NCBI RefSeq assembly: GCF_000318095.2
Contig: NZ_KB290718.1
Span: 107,263-171,262 of the forward strand
Direction of reading: 5' to 3'
Length of the DNA stretch: 64,000 nt
Origin: Alloprevotella sp. oral taxon 473 str. F0040
GTDB taxonomy: Bacteria; Bacteroidota; Bacteroidia; Bacteroidales; Bacteroidaceae
Position numbers and translations under genes: made by a program. The notes beneath the pieces are model-generated. The model searched no databases. It had not been told where the DNA came from and saw only the letters and a program-made list of their open reading frames with translations. This document shows positions 1 to 8,562 of the stretch, one piece after another; position 1 is the stretch's first letter, and each line of letters begins with the position of its first letter.

Positions 1-1
1 G

Positions 2-307
2 CCGACTGTAGTGCAGGAATGCTCATTTGGATGGCGCGACGTGGGCTCTTGGCCTGTGATGAAAGAAGTGCACGAGACAGATGCCGACGGCAATGCCACT
101 GTGGGCGGTGCTGGGGTCATCTTCCAAGGCACTCGCCAGACTTTGGTGCACTTACCCCAAGGCATTGGGGCGGTGATTCGCGGACTCGATGGCTATGTGG
201 TAGCTCTTGAGGGCAACATGCTTATGATCACCCCCACCGATGAGCCTGCACACACGCGCCAACTGGCCAATACGGCTCAGCTCCGACTTGGACAGGAGTT
301 TGGTTAA
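2..307 (+). CDS. manC: Mannose-1-phosphate guanylyltransferase, C-terminal part (partial)
   Basis: Reading frame open from the left edge to a TAA; only about 101 C-terminal residues are in the window. The enzyme makes GDP-mannose from mannose-1-phosphate and GTP, feeding mannose and fucose glycan synthesis in the cytoplasm. The segment FGWRDVGSW matches the FGW(S)DLGTW segment near the end of the nucleotidyltransferase domain. It is followed by a short beta-rich tail (VIRGLDGYVVALEGNMLMI), as in the single-domain Bacteroidota enzymes without the isomerase domain. The true start lies before the window. It fits its surroundings: GDP-mannose is the precursor of GDP-fucose, and a fucosyltransferase gene lies at 7.6-8.4 kb. 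Family assignment is by recalled motif similarity. Confidence 0.8.
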   Translation, partial: PTVVQECSFGWRDVGSWPVMKEVHETDADGNATVGGAGVIFQGTRQTLVHLPQGIGAVIRGLDGYVVALEGNMLMITPTDEPAHTRQLANTAQLRLGQEFG

Positions 308-395
308 GACTGCACATCCTAAACAATCATCGCAACGCTAGCTCTCGCCATCGGCTTTGGGCAGAGGAAAGAGTACACATTCCTCACAACAATAA

Positions 396-435
396 AAAGT
401 GGCCGCTGAAACTCTTGTGTTTCAGCGGCCACTTT
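396..435. terminator. Bidirectional terminator between manC and parC
   Basis: Perfect 17-bp inverted repeat (396-412 with 419-435) around a 6-nt loop, with an A-run before it and T's at the end. It lies between two convergent genes, so it probably ends transcription from both sides. Confidence 0.8.
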
Positions 436-454
436 GGATAGTAAATGCTAATGA

Positions 455-3235
455 TTAGAATCCCAACTTGAGTTGTCCGGTCAAATCATCCATGAGGTCA
501 GACTCCGTTTGAGCAGGCGAGGGTGTATCTTGCTGGAGAGCATCCTCCTCTTCTTCAGAGCTATCGGAAATATCCTCAGATGGTTCTGGGAAACGCGTGG
601 GTTCTAATTCTTCAACCTTGTCCACATTGAGCGTAGTAATGCGCTTTCCCTTAGCTTTAAAGCCTTTCACTCCGATAAATTCCTCTGCATCAATGACAAG
701 AGGCTCACGGAAATCGTCGGGAGCAGCAAAACTCACTTGGAAGCGTGGGAAAGCCTGGTCGGTGAGCGCAACAAACTTGCATTGCTCATTCTCACCCATG
801 AAGTTTTGGTGACGAGTTTGCGAGGCTCGCTCAAAACAGAATCGCTTGATGTAGAGATTATTGTCATTGTCGGCATCATAGAGTATAGCCGTCCACACTT
901 TAGTTTCATCAAACTTCTCTACACGCATGAGGCCTGTGCTCTCGTAGTGATTATTGGGATCAAAGTTGGTGGTGTAGAAATCACCATTATCCAAAACCAC
1001 AAGCACCATGTCATCGCTGTGGAATTCTCCAAGATAGTCGCCTCGCTCATCGAAATTGAGACGTTGCACATCGTGATCAAACCACACCTTGCGACCTCCT
1101 AAGGTAGAAGCACCATGAGATTTAAGCGTGATTTTGTGGACGTCAAGACGTGTGAGGAGGTTACCACGAGAGCCACGACCTTTCACTGCCAATTCACTGA
1201 AGCTCTTCTCAAAGAAGATGCGACGTAACTTGGGGTTGGGCTTCAAAGTCACCTTGATTACTTCGGCTTCTCCATTTGGATTGGCCGTAAAATAATGGAT
1301 TTTAGAACCTGGTGTGCCTTGCGTGACATCATACTCGCGATCGTGGGTGATGCTCGTCACATTAAATCGCTTGACATAGTAGGCACCGTCTTTTCCATCG
1401 CGATAAGCCACATTGTAAACAGTGCGCTGGTCATTCTTCTTGAAGACAGCGATGTGCACTATCTCAGCTTTCTTCTTCTCTGCTTTAGAACGCTCTGTCT
1501 CCCCGATGTACACCTTTTCCGCTACACGAGTCACCTTGTAAGTTCCGTCGCGATAGAAGATGATGACATCGTCGATGTTGGAACAGTTCTCCACAAACTC
1601 ATCTTTCTTTAAAGATGTTCCCATGAAGCCGTCGGCACGGTTCACATACAATTTTTCATTGGCTTCCACCACTTTGGCAGCTTCGATGGTGTCGAACGAA
1701 CGAATCTCTGTGCGACGTGGGTGCTCGGCTGCATAGCGGTCGTAGATGGTGGTGAACCAGTCAATGGTGACCTCAGTGAGATGCGCGAGGTCATGCTCTA
1801 TTTGCGCCAGTTCGGCCTTGATGCGGGCAATGAGTTCGTCGGCCTTGGCTTTGTTGAACTTGAGGATGCGGGCCATCTTGATTTCCAAGAGGCGCAGCAA
1901 GTCTTCGCGCACAACTTCGCGCACAAAGTCTGCCTTAAAGGGTTCGAGACGGCTGTCGATATGCGTTAAAGCAACGTCTATATTAGCAGCATTCTCATAG
2001 GCTTTGTCCTTATAGATGCGTTCGTCGATGAAGATGCGCTCAAGCGAAGCAAACATCATGCTCTCAAGCAATTCACCACGGCGGATTTCAAGTTCTCGCT
2101 TCAAGAGAGCTTTGGTGTTTTCCACATTGCTCTTGAGCACTTCTTTGACCGTGACGAATCGTGGTGTGTCTTTGTCAATGATGCAGCAGTTGGGCGAGAT
2201 GCTCACCTCACAGTCCGTGAAGGCATAGAGTGCATCGAGAGTTTTATCGCTCGAAACGCCTGGAGAGAGGTGGATGAGAATCTCCACATTCTCTGCGGTG
2301 AAATCCTGGATTTGACGGATTTTGATGCGCCCCTTGTCAGCTGCTTTTTTGATGCTCTCACAAAGACTATCGACCGTCTTACCATAAGGTAGTTCGGTGA
2401 TGGCGATGGTCTTGCTATCGCGTTTCTCCACACGAGCGCGCACTTTGACAGCTCCACCACGAAGCCCGTCGTTATAGCGAGAAACGTCTATGAGACCACC
2501 CGTTTGGAAGTCGGGATAGAGGGTAAACTCTTCGCCTTTCAGGTAGGAGATAGCGGCTTGGCAGAGTTCTCCAAAGTTGTGGGGCAAGATTTTTGCACTC
2601 AGCCCCACAGCAATACCTTCTGCTCCTTGTGCCAACAGAAGGGGGAACTTCACAGGCAGAGCCACTGGTTCTTTGTTGCGACCGTCGTAGGAGAGTTTCC
2701 ACTCTGTGGTTTTGGGATTGAACAAGACATCGAGGGCAAACTTGGTGAGTCGTCCTTCGATGTAACGCGGAGCCGCAGCCTCATCTCCAGTGAGGATATT
2801 TCCCCACGAACCTTGACAATCAATGAGGAGATTTTGACGTCCCATTTGGGTGAGAGCATCTACGATAGAGGCATCACCGTGGGGGTGAAACTTCATAGTT
2901 TCTCCTGCAATGTTGGCCACTTTGTTATAGCGACCATCGTCCATACGCTTCATTGTGTGAAGGATGCGACGTTGCACTGGCTTTAGTCCATCGTAGAGAT
3001 GCGGCACAGCACGCTCCAAAATCACATAGGAAGCATAGTCTAGAAACCAGTTTTGATACATACCCGTGAGAGGGTGTACATTGACTATTTCTTCTTGCTT
3101 CATCTCTTCTGGATCGTAATCTACGGCATCTTCCGCACCTCCGTTCGAGAGTGCAGTGTTGGTGTCTTCTGCTGCGGAGCTGGATTCAGCGTTGGGGGTT
3201 TGCATTGCGTCGTTAATGGGCTGTTCTTCCTGCAT
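455..3235 (-). CDS. parC: DNA topoisomerase IV subunit A (ParC/GyrA family)
   Basis: 926 aa. The breakage-reunion subunit of a type IIA topoisomerase, which cuts and rejoins DNA to separate daughter chromosomes. The catalytic tyrosine is Tyr158 in AAAPRYIEGRL, and the winged-helix region with GLKPVQRRIL and HPHGDASIVDA lies at about 85-130. The C-terminal part is the divergent beta-pinwheel; I see no clear GyrA box (QRRGGKG), which favours ParC over GyrA. Before the domain there is a 50-residue Glu/Asn-rich extension, and the protein ends with an acidic tail (EEEED). The partner ParE is not in the window. It is transcribed alone, with convergent manC on one side and a divergent acyltransferase on the other. 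Confidence 0.85.
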   Translation of the reverse strand: MQEEQPINDAMQTPNAESSSAAEDTNTALSNGGAEDAVDYDPEEMKQEEIVNVHPLTGMYQNWFLDYASYVILERAVPHLYDGLKPVQRRILHTMKRMDDGRYNKVANIAGETMKFHPHGDASIVDALTQMGRQNLLIDCQGSWGNILTGDEAAAPRYIEGRLTKFALDVLFNPKTTEWKLSYDGRNKEPVALPVKFPLLLAQGAEGIAVGLSAKILPHNFGELCQAAISYLKGEEFTLYPDFQTGGLIDVSRYNDGLRGGAVKVRARVEKRDSKTIAITELPYGKTVDSLCESIKKAADKGRIKIRQIQDFTAENVEILIHLSPGVSSDKTLDALYAFTDCEVSISPNCCIIDKDTPRFVTVKEVLKSNVENTKALLKRELEIRRGELLESMMFASLERIFIDERIYKDKAYENAANIDVALTHIDSRLEPFKADFVREVVREDLLRLLEIKMARILKFNKAKADELIARIKAELAQIEHDLAHLTEVTIDWFTTIYDRYAAEHPRRTEIRSFDTIEAAKVVEANEKLYVNRADGFMGTSLKKDEFVENCSNIDDVIIFYRDGTYKVTRVAEKVYIGETERSKAEKKKAEIVHIAVFKKNDQRTVYNVAYRDGKDGAYYVKRFNVTSITHDREYDVTQGTPGSKIHYFTANPNGEAEVIKVTLKPNPKLRRIFFEKSFSELAVKGRGSRGNLLTRLDVHKITLKSHGASTLGGRKVWFDHDVQRLNFDERGDYLGEFHSDDMVLVVLDNGDFYTTNFDPNNHYESTGLMRVEKFDETKVWTAILYDADNDNNLYIKRFCFERASQTRHQNFMGENEQCKFVALTDQAFPRFQVSFAAPDDFREPLVIDAEEFIGVKGFKAKGKRITTLNVDKVEELEPTRFPEPSEDISDSSEEEEDALQQDTPSPAQTESDLMDDLTGQLKLGF

Positions 3236-3286
3236 CGTTGGTGATTATCGTTTCGTCGTTGGAGATTAGGGCATTTTGCCCTTAGG

Positions 3287-3294
3287 CAAAGTTA
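3287..3294 (-). promoter_or_regulatory. Possible -7 element of the parC promoter
   Basis: On the minus strand this reads TAACTTTG, matching the Bacteroidota -7 consensus TAnnTTTG, about 50 nt before the parC ATG. No good TTTG -33 element is seen, so it is only a candidate. Confidence 0.35.
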
Positions 3295-3416
3295 CTGATT
3301 TTTGGGGAGATGCTCGGGATTTCTCGATGAGTTTTTCGCTTTTTCATGAGGATTCAGGGCATAAGCCCTTGATGATGCAGGAAATTGCGGATGTAAACAA
3401 AGGGGGTTCGAAGAAA

Positions 3417-4418
3417 ATGCTTAACTTTGCACTCGTGCAACGATTACTTCCCTTCTACCGTGCGCTCTGGTGGCTTTGCTCTATCTTGCCACTTCGACTA
3501 CACTATTTCTTTGCCGACGTGCTGATTTTTCCGCTGGTGTTTCATGTGTTGAAATATCGGCGCGTACTTGTGCAACGTCAGTTGGCTGAGGCTTTTCCTT
3601 CACGTTCTGCTGAGGAGCGAGCGAAGATAGAGCGCGATTTCTACCACTGGTTTGCCGACTACATCGTGGAAACACTTAAACTGATGTCGATTTCTCGCAA
3701 AGAACTCTATCGTCGCATGGATTTTGTCAATCTTCATGAGGTGCTTCGAGAGTTGCGTGATGGAGAACATCAATTTGTATTCCTCTACCTGGGACACTTT
3801 GGCAATTGGGAATGGGTTTCCTCACTTCCGCTTTGGAGCGATGGGGGCATCCATTTCGGACAAATCTACCATCCTCTCCATAGTCCGCTCATGGACGAGC
3901 TTTTCTTACACATTCGCGGCAGAATGGGGGCTACAAATATCGCGATGAAAGAGACGCTTCGCACCATTTTGTCGTGGAAGAAAAACGGAGAAAAGGGGAT
4001 GATTGGTTTTATTTCGGATCAGTCTCCGAAGTGGGAGGCGATGCACCATTGGTGCGATTTCTTGCATCACGAAACTTCTTTCTTTACAGGAGCGGAAAAG
4101 ATTGGTAAAAAAGTGGGTGCACGCTACTACTATCTCGAGGTGACTCGTCCTCACCGCGGAGAATATCGAGCAGAAATCATAGAACTGCACCCTGACATCC
4201 AAGATAGCTCTAAAACAAACGGAGCTGAGGTAGAACAAAAAGTGACGACTTCGCGCTTCCCTATCACGGATGCTTATGTTCGTGCCTTAGAAGCGAGCAT
4301 CGAAGCCCACCCTCACCTCTGGCTCTGGACACACAACCGCTGGAAACGTACCAAACAGGAGTGGGAAGCACGCAGAGCTAATCACGAAAGCTCATCTCCT
4401 TTCACTACACCATCATGA
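3417..4418 (+). CDS. Lipid A biosynthesis (LpxL/HtrB-type) lysophospholipid acyltransferase
   Basis: 333 aa from the ATG at 3417. The frame is open upstream to 3276, but a hydrophobic N-terminus starting MLNFALVQRLLPFYRALWW fits the family, and 300-330 aa is its usual length. The HX4E catalytic motif is seen at His127-Glu132 (GHFGNWEW). Members transfer an acyl chain from acyl-ACP to a lipid A precursor, or sometimes acylate other lipids, at the inner face of the cytoplasmic membrane. A predicted membrane segment lies at about 10-45. The stop overlaps the start of the next glycosyltransferase (ATGA), so the two are translationally coupled. This supports a role in LPS/LOS assembly. Confidence 0.85.
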   Translation: MLNFALVQRLLPFYRALWWLCSILPLRLHYFFADVLIFPLVFHVLKYRRVLVQRQLAEAFPSRSAEERAKIERDFYHWFADYIVETLKLMSISRKELYRRMDFVNLHEVLRELRDGEHQFVFLYLGHFGNWEWVSSLPLWSDGGIHFGQIYHPLHSPLMDELFLHIRGRMGATNIAMKETLRTILSWKKNGEKGMIGFISDQSPKWEAMHHWCDFLHHETSFFTGAEKIGKKVGARYYYLEVTRPHRGEYRAEIIELHPDIQDSSKTNGAEVEQKVTTSRFPITDAYVRALEASIEAHPHLWLWTHNRWKRTKQEWEARRANHESSSPFTTPS

Positions 4419-5620
4419 CTACGATAGCCTTTCTCTTTTTGATAGAATTTCCTGGTGGAGGCACTGGAAGAATTTGTCAAGACATTGTTAAAACACTACA
4501 CAATAGAGGAAACCATGTGATCCTCTATTGTGATAATCTTCCCGAACACCCCTTACCCGAAGGATTAAAGTGTGTTCAGATGCCTCGGATAGCCGGACAA
4601 AAGGGTAGAGTTCGTGACAAAGAGATGCTTCCCAAACTCATAGCATCATTTAAGGAGCAGCAGGTAGACATCTGTTTTATGCCGCACTTCTACTATCGCT
4701 ACACGAAAGAACTGCGCGCAGCCACAGGTTGTAAAATAGTTTTTAGTCTACATAGCCAACCTTTCTGGGAAATCGTCTCCAAGATGAGTCTGCAAAAGGC
4801 TAGAGCATGGGAGAATCCATGGCGTATGATGAAATGGATGTTTCATGATGTTTGGAGATTCTACATCCTAAAATCCTATCAGAAAAAACAACATCGACGC
4901 TATCTCCAACGATTACAAGAAACGGATGCATTCACGGTGCTGTGTGAGGGATATCGCCAAGAATTGCTCGCATACTTTGCATCCTATGACGAAGCTGAGA
5001 AGAAATTATATGTGTTGCACAATGGGAGTGAACCTACCCTCTCTACCCTCCCTCAAAAGAAAAAAAGGATAGTCTTTGTAGGACGTCTGGAATATCCTGA
5101 CAAGCGACCAGACAGAATGCTAAAGATTTGGGAGAAAGTACACATTCAATTACCAGACTGGGAACTGCATTTCATAGGTGATGGTAATTATGGGCATCGA
5201 CTCAAAGCAACTGCTCAAGCCCTACAACTTCCTAGAGTACAGTTTGCTGGATATCAAGAAGATGTCGTAACACCTATGTCGGAGGCCTCTATGCTGTGCC
5301 TCACATCCTCTATTGAGGGCTGGGGATTGGTGATTGGAGAAGCGCAGATGTTAGGTACTATCCCTCTAGCTTTTGATGTCTCTGCTGGAGTGAGAGAACA
5401 GATGCTTCCGCAATGGGAGAATGGAGTATTGATTCCCCCATTTGACTTGGAAGCTTATGCTGATGCTCTCGTCAAGCTTGCGCAAGATGAGGAACTTAGA
5501 CAACAGATGAGTCTTAATGTACGCCAACAAGCTAAACGTTTCTCTCTGGAAGCGGCAGCCGAAGAATATGAAGTTTTGATCAAACAACTGGTTCGCGACT
5601 CTTCGTTCCCTCAGTCATAA
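4415..5620 (+). CDS. Glycosyltransferase family 4 (GT-B fold)
   Basis: 401 aa. The N-terminal Rossmann part carries a glycine-rich acceptor-side loop (FPGGGTGRI). The C-terminal donor-binding domain starts near IVFVGRLEYPDKRPD (about 220) and has the EX7E motif in SSIEGWGLVIGEA. These enzymes transfer a sugar from a nucleotide donor with retention. The start codon overlaps the stop of the acyltransferase, so the two form an operon; the likely acceptor is a lipid-linked or LOS core glycan. Donor and linkage cannot be told from sequence. A strong hairpin follows 35 nt after the stop. Confidence 0.85.
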   Translation: MTTIAFLFLIEFPGGGTGRICQDIVKTLHNRGNHVILYCDNLPEHPLPEGLKCVQMPRIAGQKGRVRDKEMLPKLIASFKEQQVDICFMPHFYYRYTKELRAATGCKIVFSLHSQPFWEIVSKMSLQKARAWENPWRMMKWMFHDVWRFYILKSYQKKQHRRYLQRLQETDAFTVLCEGYRQELLAYFASYDEAEKKLYVLHNGSEPTLSTLPQKKKRIVFVGRLEYPDKRPDRMLKIWEKVHIQLPDWELHFIGDGNYGHRLKATAQALQLPRVQFAGYQEDVVTPMSEASMLCLTSSIEGWGLVIGEAQMLGTIPLAFDVSAGVREQMLPQWENGVLIPPFDLEAYADALVKLAQDEELRQQMSLNVRQQAKRFSLEAAAEEYEVLIKQLVRDSSFPQS

Positions 5621-5655
5621 CCGTGAGTGAGGGTAAGGTGATTTAGTAGTCGCAT

Positions 5656-5716
5656 GCAGTAAAGCCAACACTCCCACGAGATGAAAAATATCTCGTGGGA
5701 GTGTTGGCTTTACTGC
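5656..5716. terminator. Bidirectional terminator, 27-bp perfect stem
   Basis: Arms 5656-5682 and 5690-5716 are perfect inverted repeats around a 7-nt A-rich loop. The right arm contains the stop codon and last bases of the convergent GT14 gene (stop at 5710-5712). It separates the plus-strand acyltransferase/GT4 pair from the minus-strand glycan operon. Confidence 0.8.
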
Positions 5717-6618
5717 TGCTTTATCCCTAATTTCTTATACCAGAGTTGCAAGAGTTGTGGCTGACTTGCTGAGAACTTACGCGCAAACATATATGGGCTT
5801 TGCACCAGTTGCTCATAGTCTGCTAATTCAAAGGTGTGAGGATGGCCATGCTTCCCGCGCTTCCAGTCTATAAAACGCTGCGTACATTCAGCAGAACAAT
5901 CTTTACTATATAGATGCTTAGCAAAAGGCGATGCCATGATGAGGGTTTGTTTGTAATGTTCATCAGGGCATAGTGTATATCGGAACATCTTTTCTATCTC
6001 TGACGAATGCTCCACCAAATACTTACAAAAGCCATGGGTGACGCTCACCCATTGTGAACCATAATAGAAAGTATGCTCTGATGAAAAACGATTATAATGC
6101 GTAACCTTTTCTATACCTAGCACTACTTTACGAAAAGGAGTGGTGAGAAGATGCATGGTTGGAGTAGTCCGTTTGCACAAGGAGCGTAGAAAGAGATAAT
6201 GACGGTTGACACGCTTATTGGCTATGTGCATAGCTGACTCAGCGAAATCGCAATGCACAAACTCCTTGCCTTGATGTGCATCAAAGAAATCATGAATCTC
6301 ATCTTGGCTCTTGAGAGGAAGGTCCATTCCCGAAAGTAAATGATAATAAGCATACTCCTCACCTTGAGCCAAAGCAGCAGAGAAGAGTCGCAACTCAGCA
6401 CGTACGATAGAGATATGCCCCCAAGCAGGGGCCTCTCTCTCCTCAAGAAGGAAAAAGCCAGCCGATTGTGGTTGCCACTTCTCGAAACGAGCAAAAAGCC
6501 TCTTCGAGCGGCGATCAATATGCAGGAATATGTCATTACGCGCATCATCAAGAGAAGTAAGCAGCAGCTGCAAAACTTCTGGTTCATGATGGGCAAGGAT
6601 GAGATAGGCGTGCTTCAT
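5710..6618 (-). CDS. Glycosyltransferase family 14 (core-2/I-branching type beta-1,6-GlcNAc transferase-like)
   Basis: 302 aa, about the usual length of bacterial GT14 proteins. It starts MKHAYLILAHHEPEVLQLLL, typical of the branching family; other conserved segments are DIFLHIDRRSK, YAYYHLLSGMDLPLKS and the acceptor-side GSQWVSVTHGFCKYL followed by CPDEHY. Animal members add beta-1,6-GlcNAc, but bacterial donors vary, so only 'beta-branching transferase' can be claimed. It is the last gene of the minus-strand glycan run and lies 2 nt after the preceding gene, which implies cotranscription. It has no signal peptide and probably acts at the cytoplasmic face of the inner membrane. Confidence 0.85.
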   Translation of the reverse strand: MKHAYLILAHHEPEVLQLLLTSLDDARNDIFLHIDRRSKRLFARFEKWQPQSAGFFLLEEREAPAWGHISIVRAELRLFSAALAQGEEYAYYHLLSGMDLPLKSQDEIHDFFDAHQGKEFVHCDFAESAMHIANKRVNRHYLFLRSLCKRTTPTMHLLTTPFRKVVLGIEKVTHYNRFSSEHTFYYGSQWVSVTHGFCKYLVEHSSEIEKMFRYTLCPDEHYKQTLIMASPFAKHLYSKDCSAECTQRFIDWKRGKHGHPHTFELADYEQLVQSPYMFARKFSASQPQLLQLWYKKLGIKQQ

Positions 6619-6620
6619 GC

Positions 6621-7538
6621 TTAATGTTGCAATAGTGAGAAAAAATGGGCAAGTCGATCGTCTGTGCGCACAAAGCCATCAGCACGGAGACGGTCAAGGA
6701 CAGAATAACCAACCACTCGGTCATATTCGGCAGAAAGGAGTCCTTGTTGGTGGAGTTCGTAGAAATATCTCCAATGACGACCACCACGTTTAGAAGGATT
6801 TGCCGCAAGTTCTTTACCTCCATTTTCCATCTTCTCAATGAACTGTGCACGACTGCGCACATTGAAATGGAAGATGGTGATGTCGCTATTCTTGCGACGA
6901 GGCAAAATCATCGACACCTTATGATTTCCCATTGAGATTTTCAAGTATCCCTTCGTACGGTGCATCACTTTCACCATGTCTTTGCCATAAATGCTATAGG
7001 TGGAGAGATCGTAATCTTGAGGATTCGGCACAGGATACACCACAGAAGTCCACTCCGTGAAGGGACGATTTTCTTCGGGTAGTACATTGCGTACCTCAGC
7101 TCGCAACACATTGGCAGAGGTCGTGTCCAATCCATGCTTAAGACTACCAGGTGCATACCAAAACTCGTCGGCATCGGCATTGATTACCCAATCTGCACCA
7201 TGCTTTCGAGCGAGAAGTACCATGCGGTCTACCCACTTTTTCTGTTGATAGCCCGTATCTGTTTCTTTTATACTCTCAATTATCCAACCTTTCTCAACGA
7301 ATTCTTGAATAATCGCAGGAGTTTCATCGGTAGAGTTATTGTCAGTGATAATAAAAGCATCTACCCCCATTGCGCGATGAAATCTAAGATTTTGCGCCAG
7401 AAGTTCCGCTTCGTTCTTCACCAACAATGTCATGATGAGCTTCGGTTGGCGAGTAGGACGTAGCAAACTCGGGATATCGAGCAGTGCACGACCGAATTTT
7501 GTCCCTAGATGCAAGAGAGAAGAGAGAGAAAATGCCAT
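6621..7538 (-). CDS. Glycosyltransferase family 2-like (Glyco_tranf_2_4 / GT92-like)
   Basis: 305 aa. Seen: KLIMTLLVKNEAELLAQNLRFH, then DNNSTDETP, and a NADADEFW metal/nucleotide-binding DXD-type motif, a pattern of the PF13704-type GT-A enzymes. The N-terminal 30 residues are basic and amphipathic rather than a signal peptide. It lies 2 nt before the GT14 gene and 40 nt after the fucosyltransferase gene on the same strand, so it is in the same operon. Sugar specificity is unknown. Confidence 0.8.
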   Translation of the reverse strand: MAFSLSSLLHLGTKFGRALLDIPSLLRPTRQPKLIMTLLVKNEAELLAQNLRFHRAMGVDAFIITDNNSTDETPAIIQEFVEKGWIIESIKETDTGYQQKKWVDRMVLLARKHGADWVINADADEFWYAPGSLKHGLDTTSANVLRAEVRNVLPEENRPFTEWTSVVYPVPNPQDYDLSTYSIYGKDMVKVMHRTKGYLKISMGNHKVSMILPRRKNSDITIFHFNVRSRAQFIEKMENGGKELAANPSKRGGRHWRYFYELHQQGLLSAEYDRVVGYSVLDRLRADGFVRTDDRLAHFFSLLQH

Positions 7539-7578
7539 AATGATGCGGCTTTAGATTGATAATAGGCAATAAACACGA

Positions 7579-8419
7579 CTATTCCACTGCAATGCGGTGC
7601 CACGAAGCTGGGCAGAGATTTTCATCGCCTCCTGCGCGCGTCCAAATGGAAGGGCAACAAACTACTTTATCAGCATGACCATTTAGCCACGCGCCCCACC
7701 AACTAAAGCTACTATTAGCCACAATATTATGACGACATTGGCTCATTAAATACATGTCTTGCCAACTATCTGCGCCTTTGTTGTGCTCCACATAGGTGGC
7801 ATTGGGCAGTTGCACATGCTCTTTCACCCATGCAATGTCATCTGAGAAAACAAAGAAGCGAGCGTCGGGGGAACTGCTCGTGCATGAAGTTCACTGCACG
7901 CTGGTAGTATTCGGCTGTGCACACACTCCCTAAATTTTGAAAGAATTGAGGGAGGAGGTAATCCCCACGGCGCACATGGAGCGAGATGCTCATGCACTGC
8001 TGCATCTCTTGCGCGAGTTGGCGCGTTTTGTCGGACAACAGCTCAGCGTTAAAGGTGAAGGCTTCACGGATTTCGTCCTTGAAGTCCTCAAAATATCGCT
8101 CACTCTGATAGAATCCTTTATAATAGATGAGCGGCCAGAAGTGAGCTTCTCGATAAGCCTTGAGACTTCCCTTCTGATGACGTTCAAGGATGGTTTTGAA
8201 AAACACAAACTCCATCACTTTTTTCATCCATTGCGGAATGCAAAACTCCGTTTGGGGAAGTGCAAACACGCGGTGCATCTCATAGCCATGATGGGCATGA
8301 TAATGCTGCATATCAGAGAGGTCGATGCGTGTATGGGGGAAGTCGCGGCGCATGCGCAAGTAGAGCGCATAGATGAACATTTGGTTGCCAAGACCACCGG
8401 TCATTTTTATGAGACGCAT
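7579..8419 (-). pseudogene. Alpha-1,2-fucosyltransferase (GT11), frameshifted
   Basis: The N-terminal half runs 8419-7838 in one frame. It starts MRLIKMTGGLGNQMF, the classic GT11 start, and contains HVRRGDYL, the GDP-fucose-binding HxRRxD motif. The C-terminal half continues in another frame to 7579 with FFVFSDDIAWVKEH and NSSFSWWGAWLN, both conserved in GT11. The frames join at a run of five G's (plus strand 7867-7871); with four G's the protein would read through to about 280 aa, the normal family length. So the gene is broken by one extra base, switched by slippage, or misread in sequencing. Upstream in-frame Met codons (from 8497) are less likely starts. The product would cap a glycan with fucose from GDP-fucose. 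Confidence 0.8.
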
Positions 8420-8451
8420 AGGCTGTATAGTAGTGAGTTGTCTAGAATCTG

Positions 8452-8488
8452 GTGTCGACACTTTGAACAAAGGTGTCGGCACTTTTTT
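8452..8488 (+). terminator. Terminator-like hairpin facing the plus strand, upstream of GT11
   Basis: Inverted repeat 8452-8465 with 8468-8482 (one bulged base, 2-nt loop), followed by six T's on the plus strand. It lies between two minus-strand genes, so its T-run points the wrong way to end the GT2-kinase transcript. It could end antisense transcription. Confidence 0.45.
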
Positions 8489-8562
8489 GGTATGCATACA
8501 AGGGAGAGCAGGCTGCGCCCGACTCTACAAAAAGTGAAAAAGAAGAAGATATTATGCGAGAT

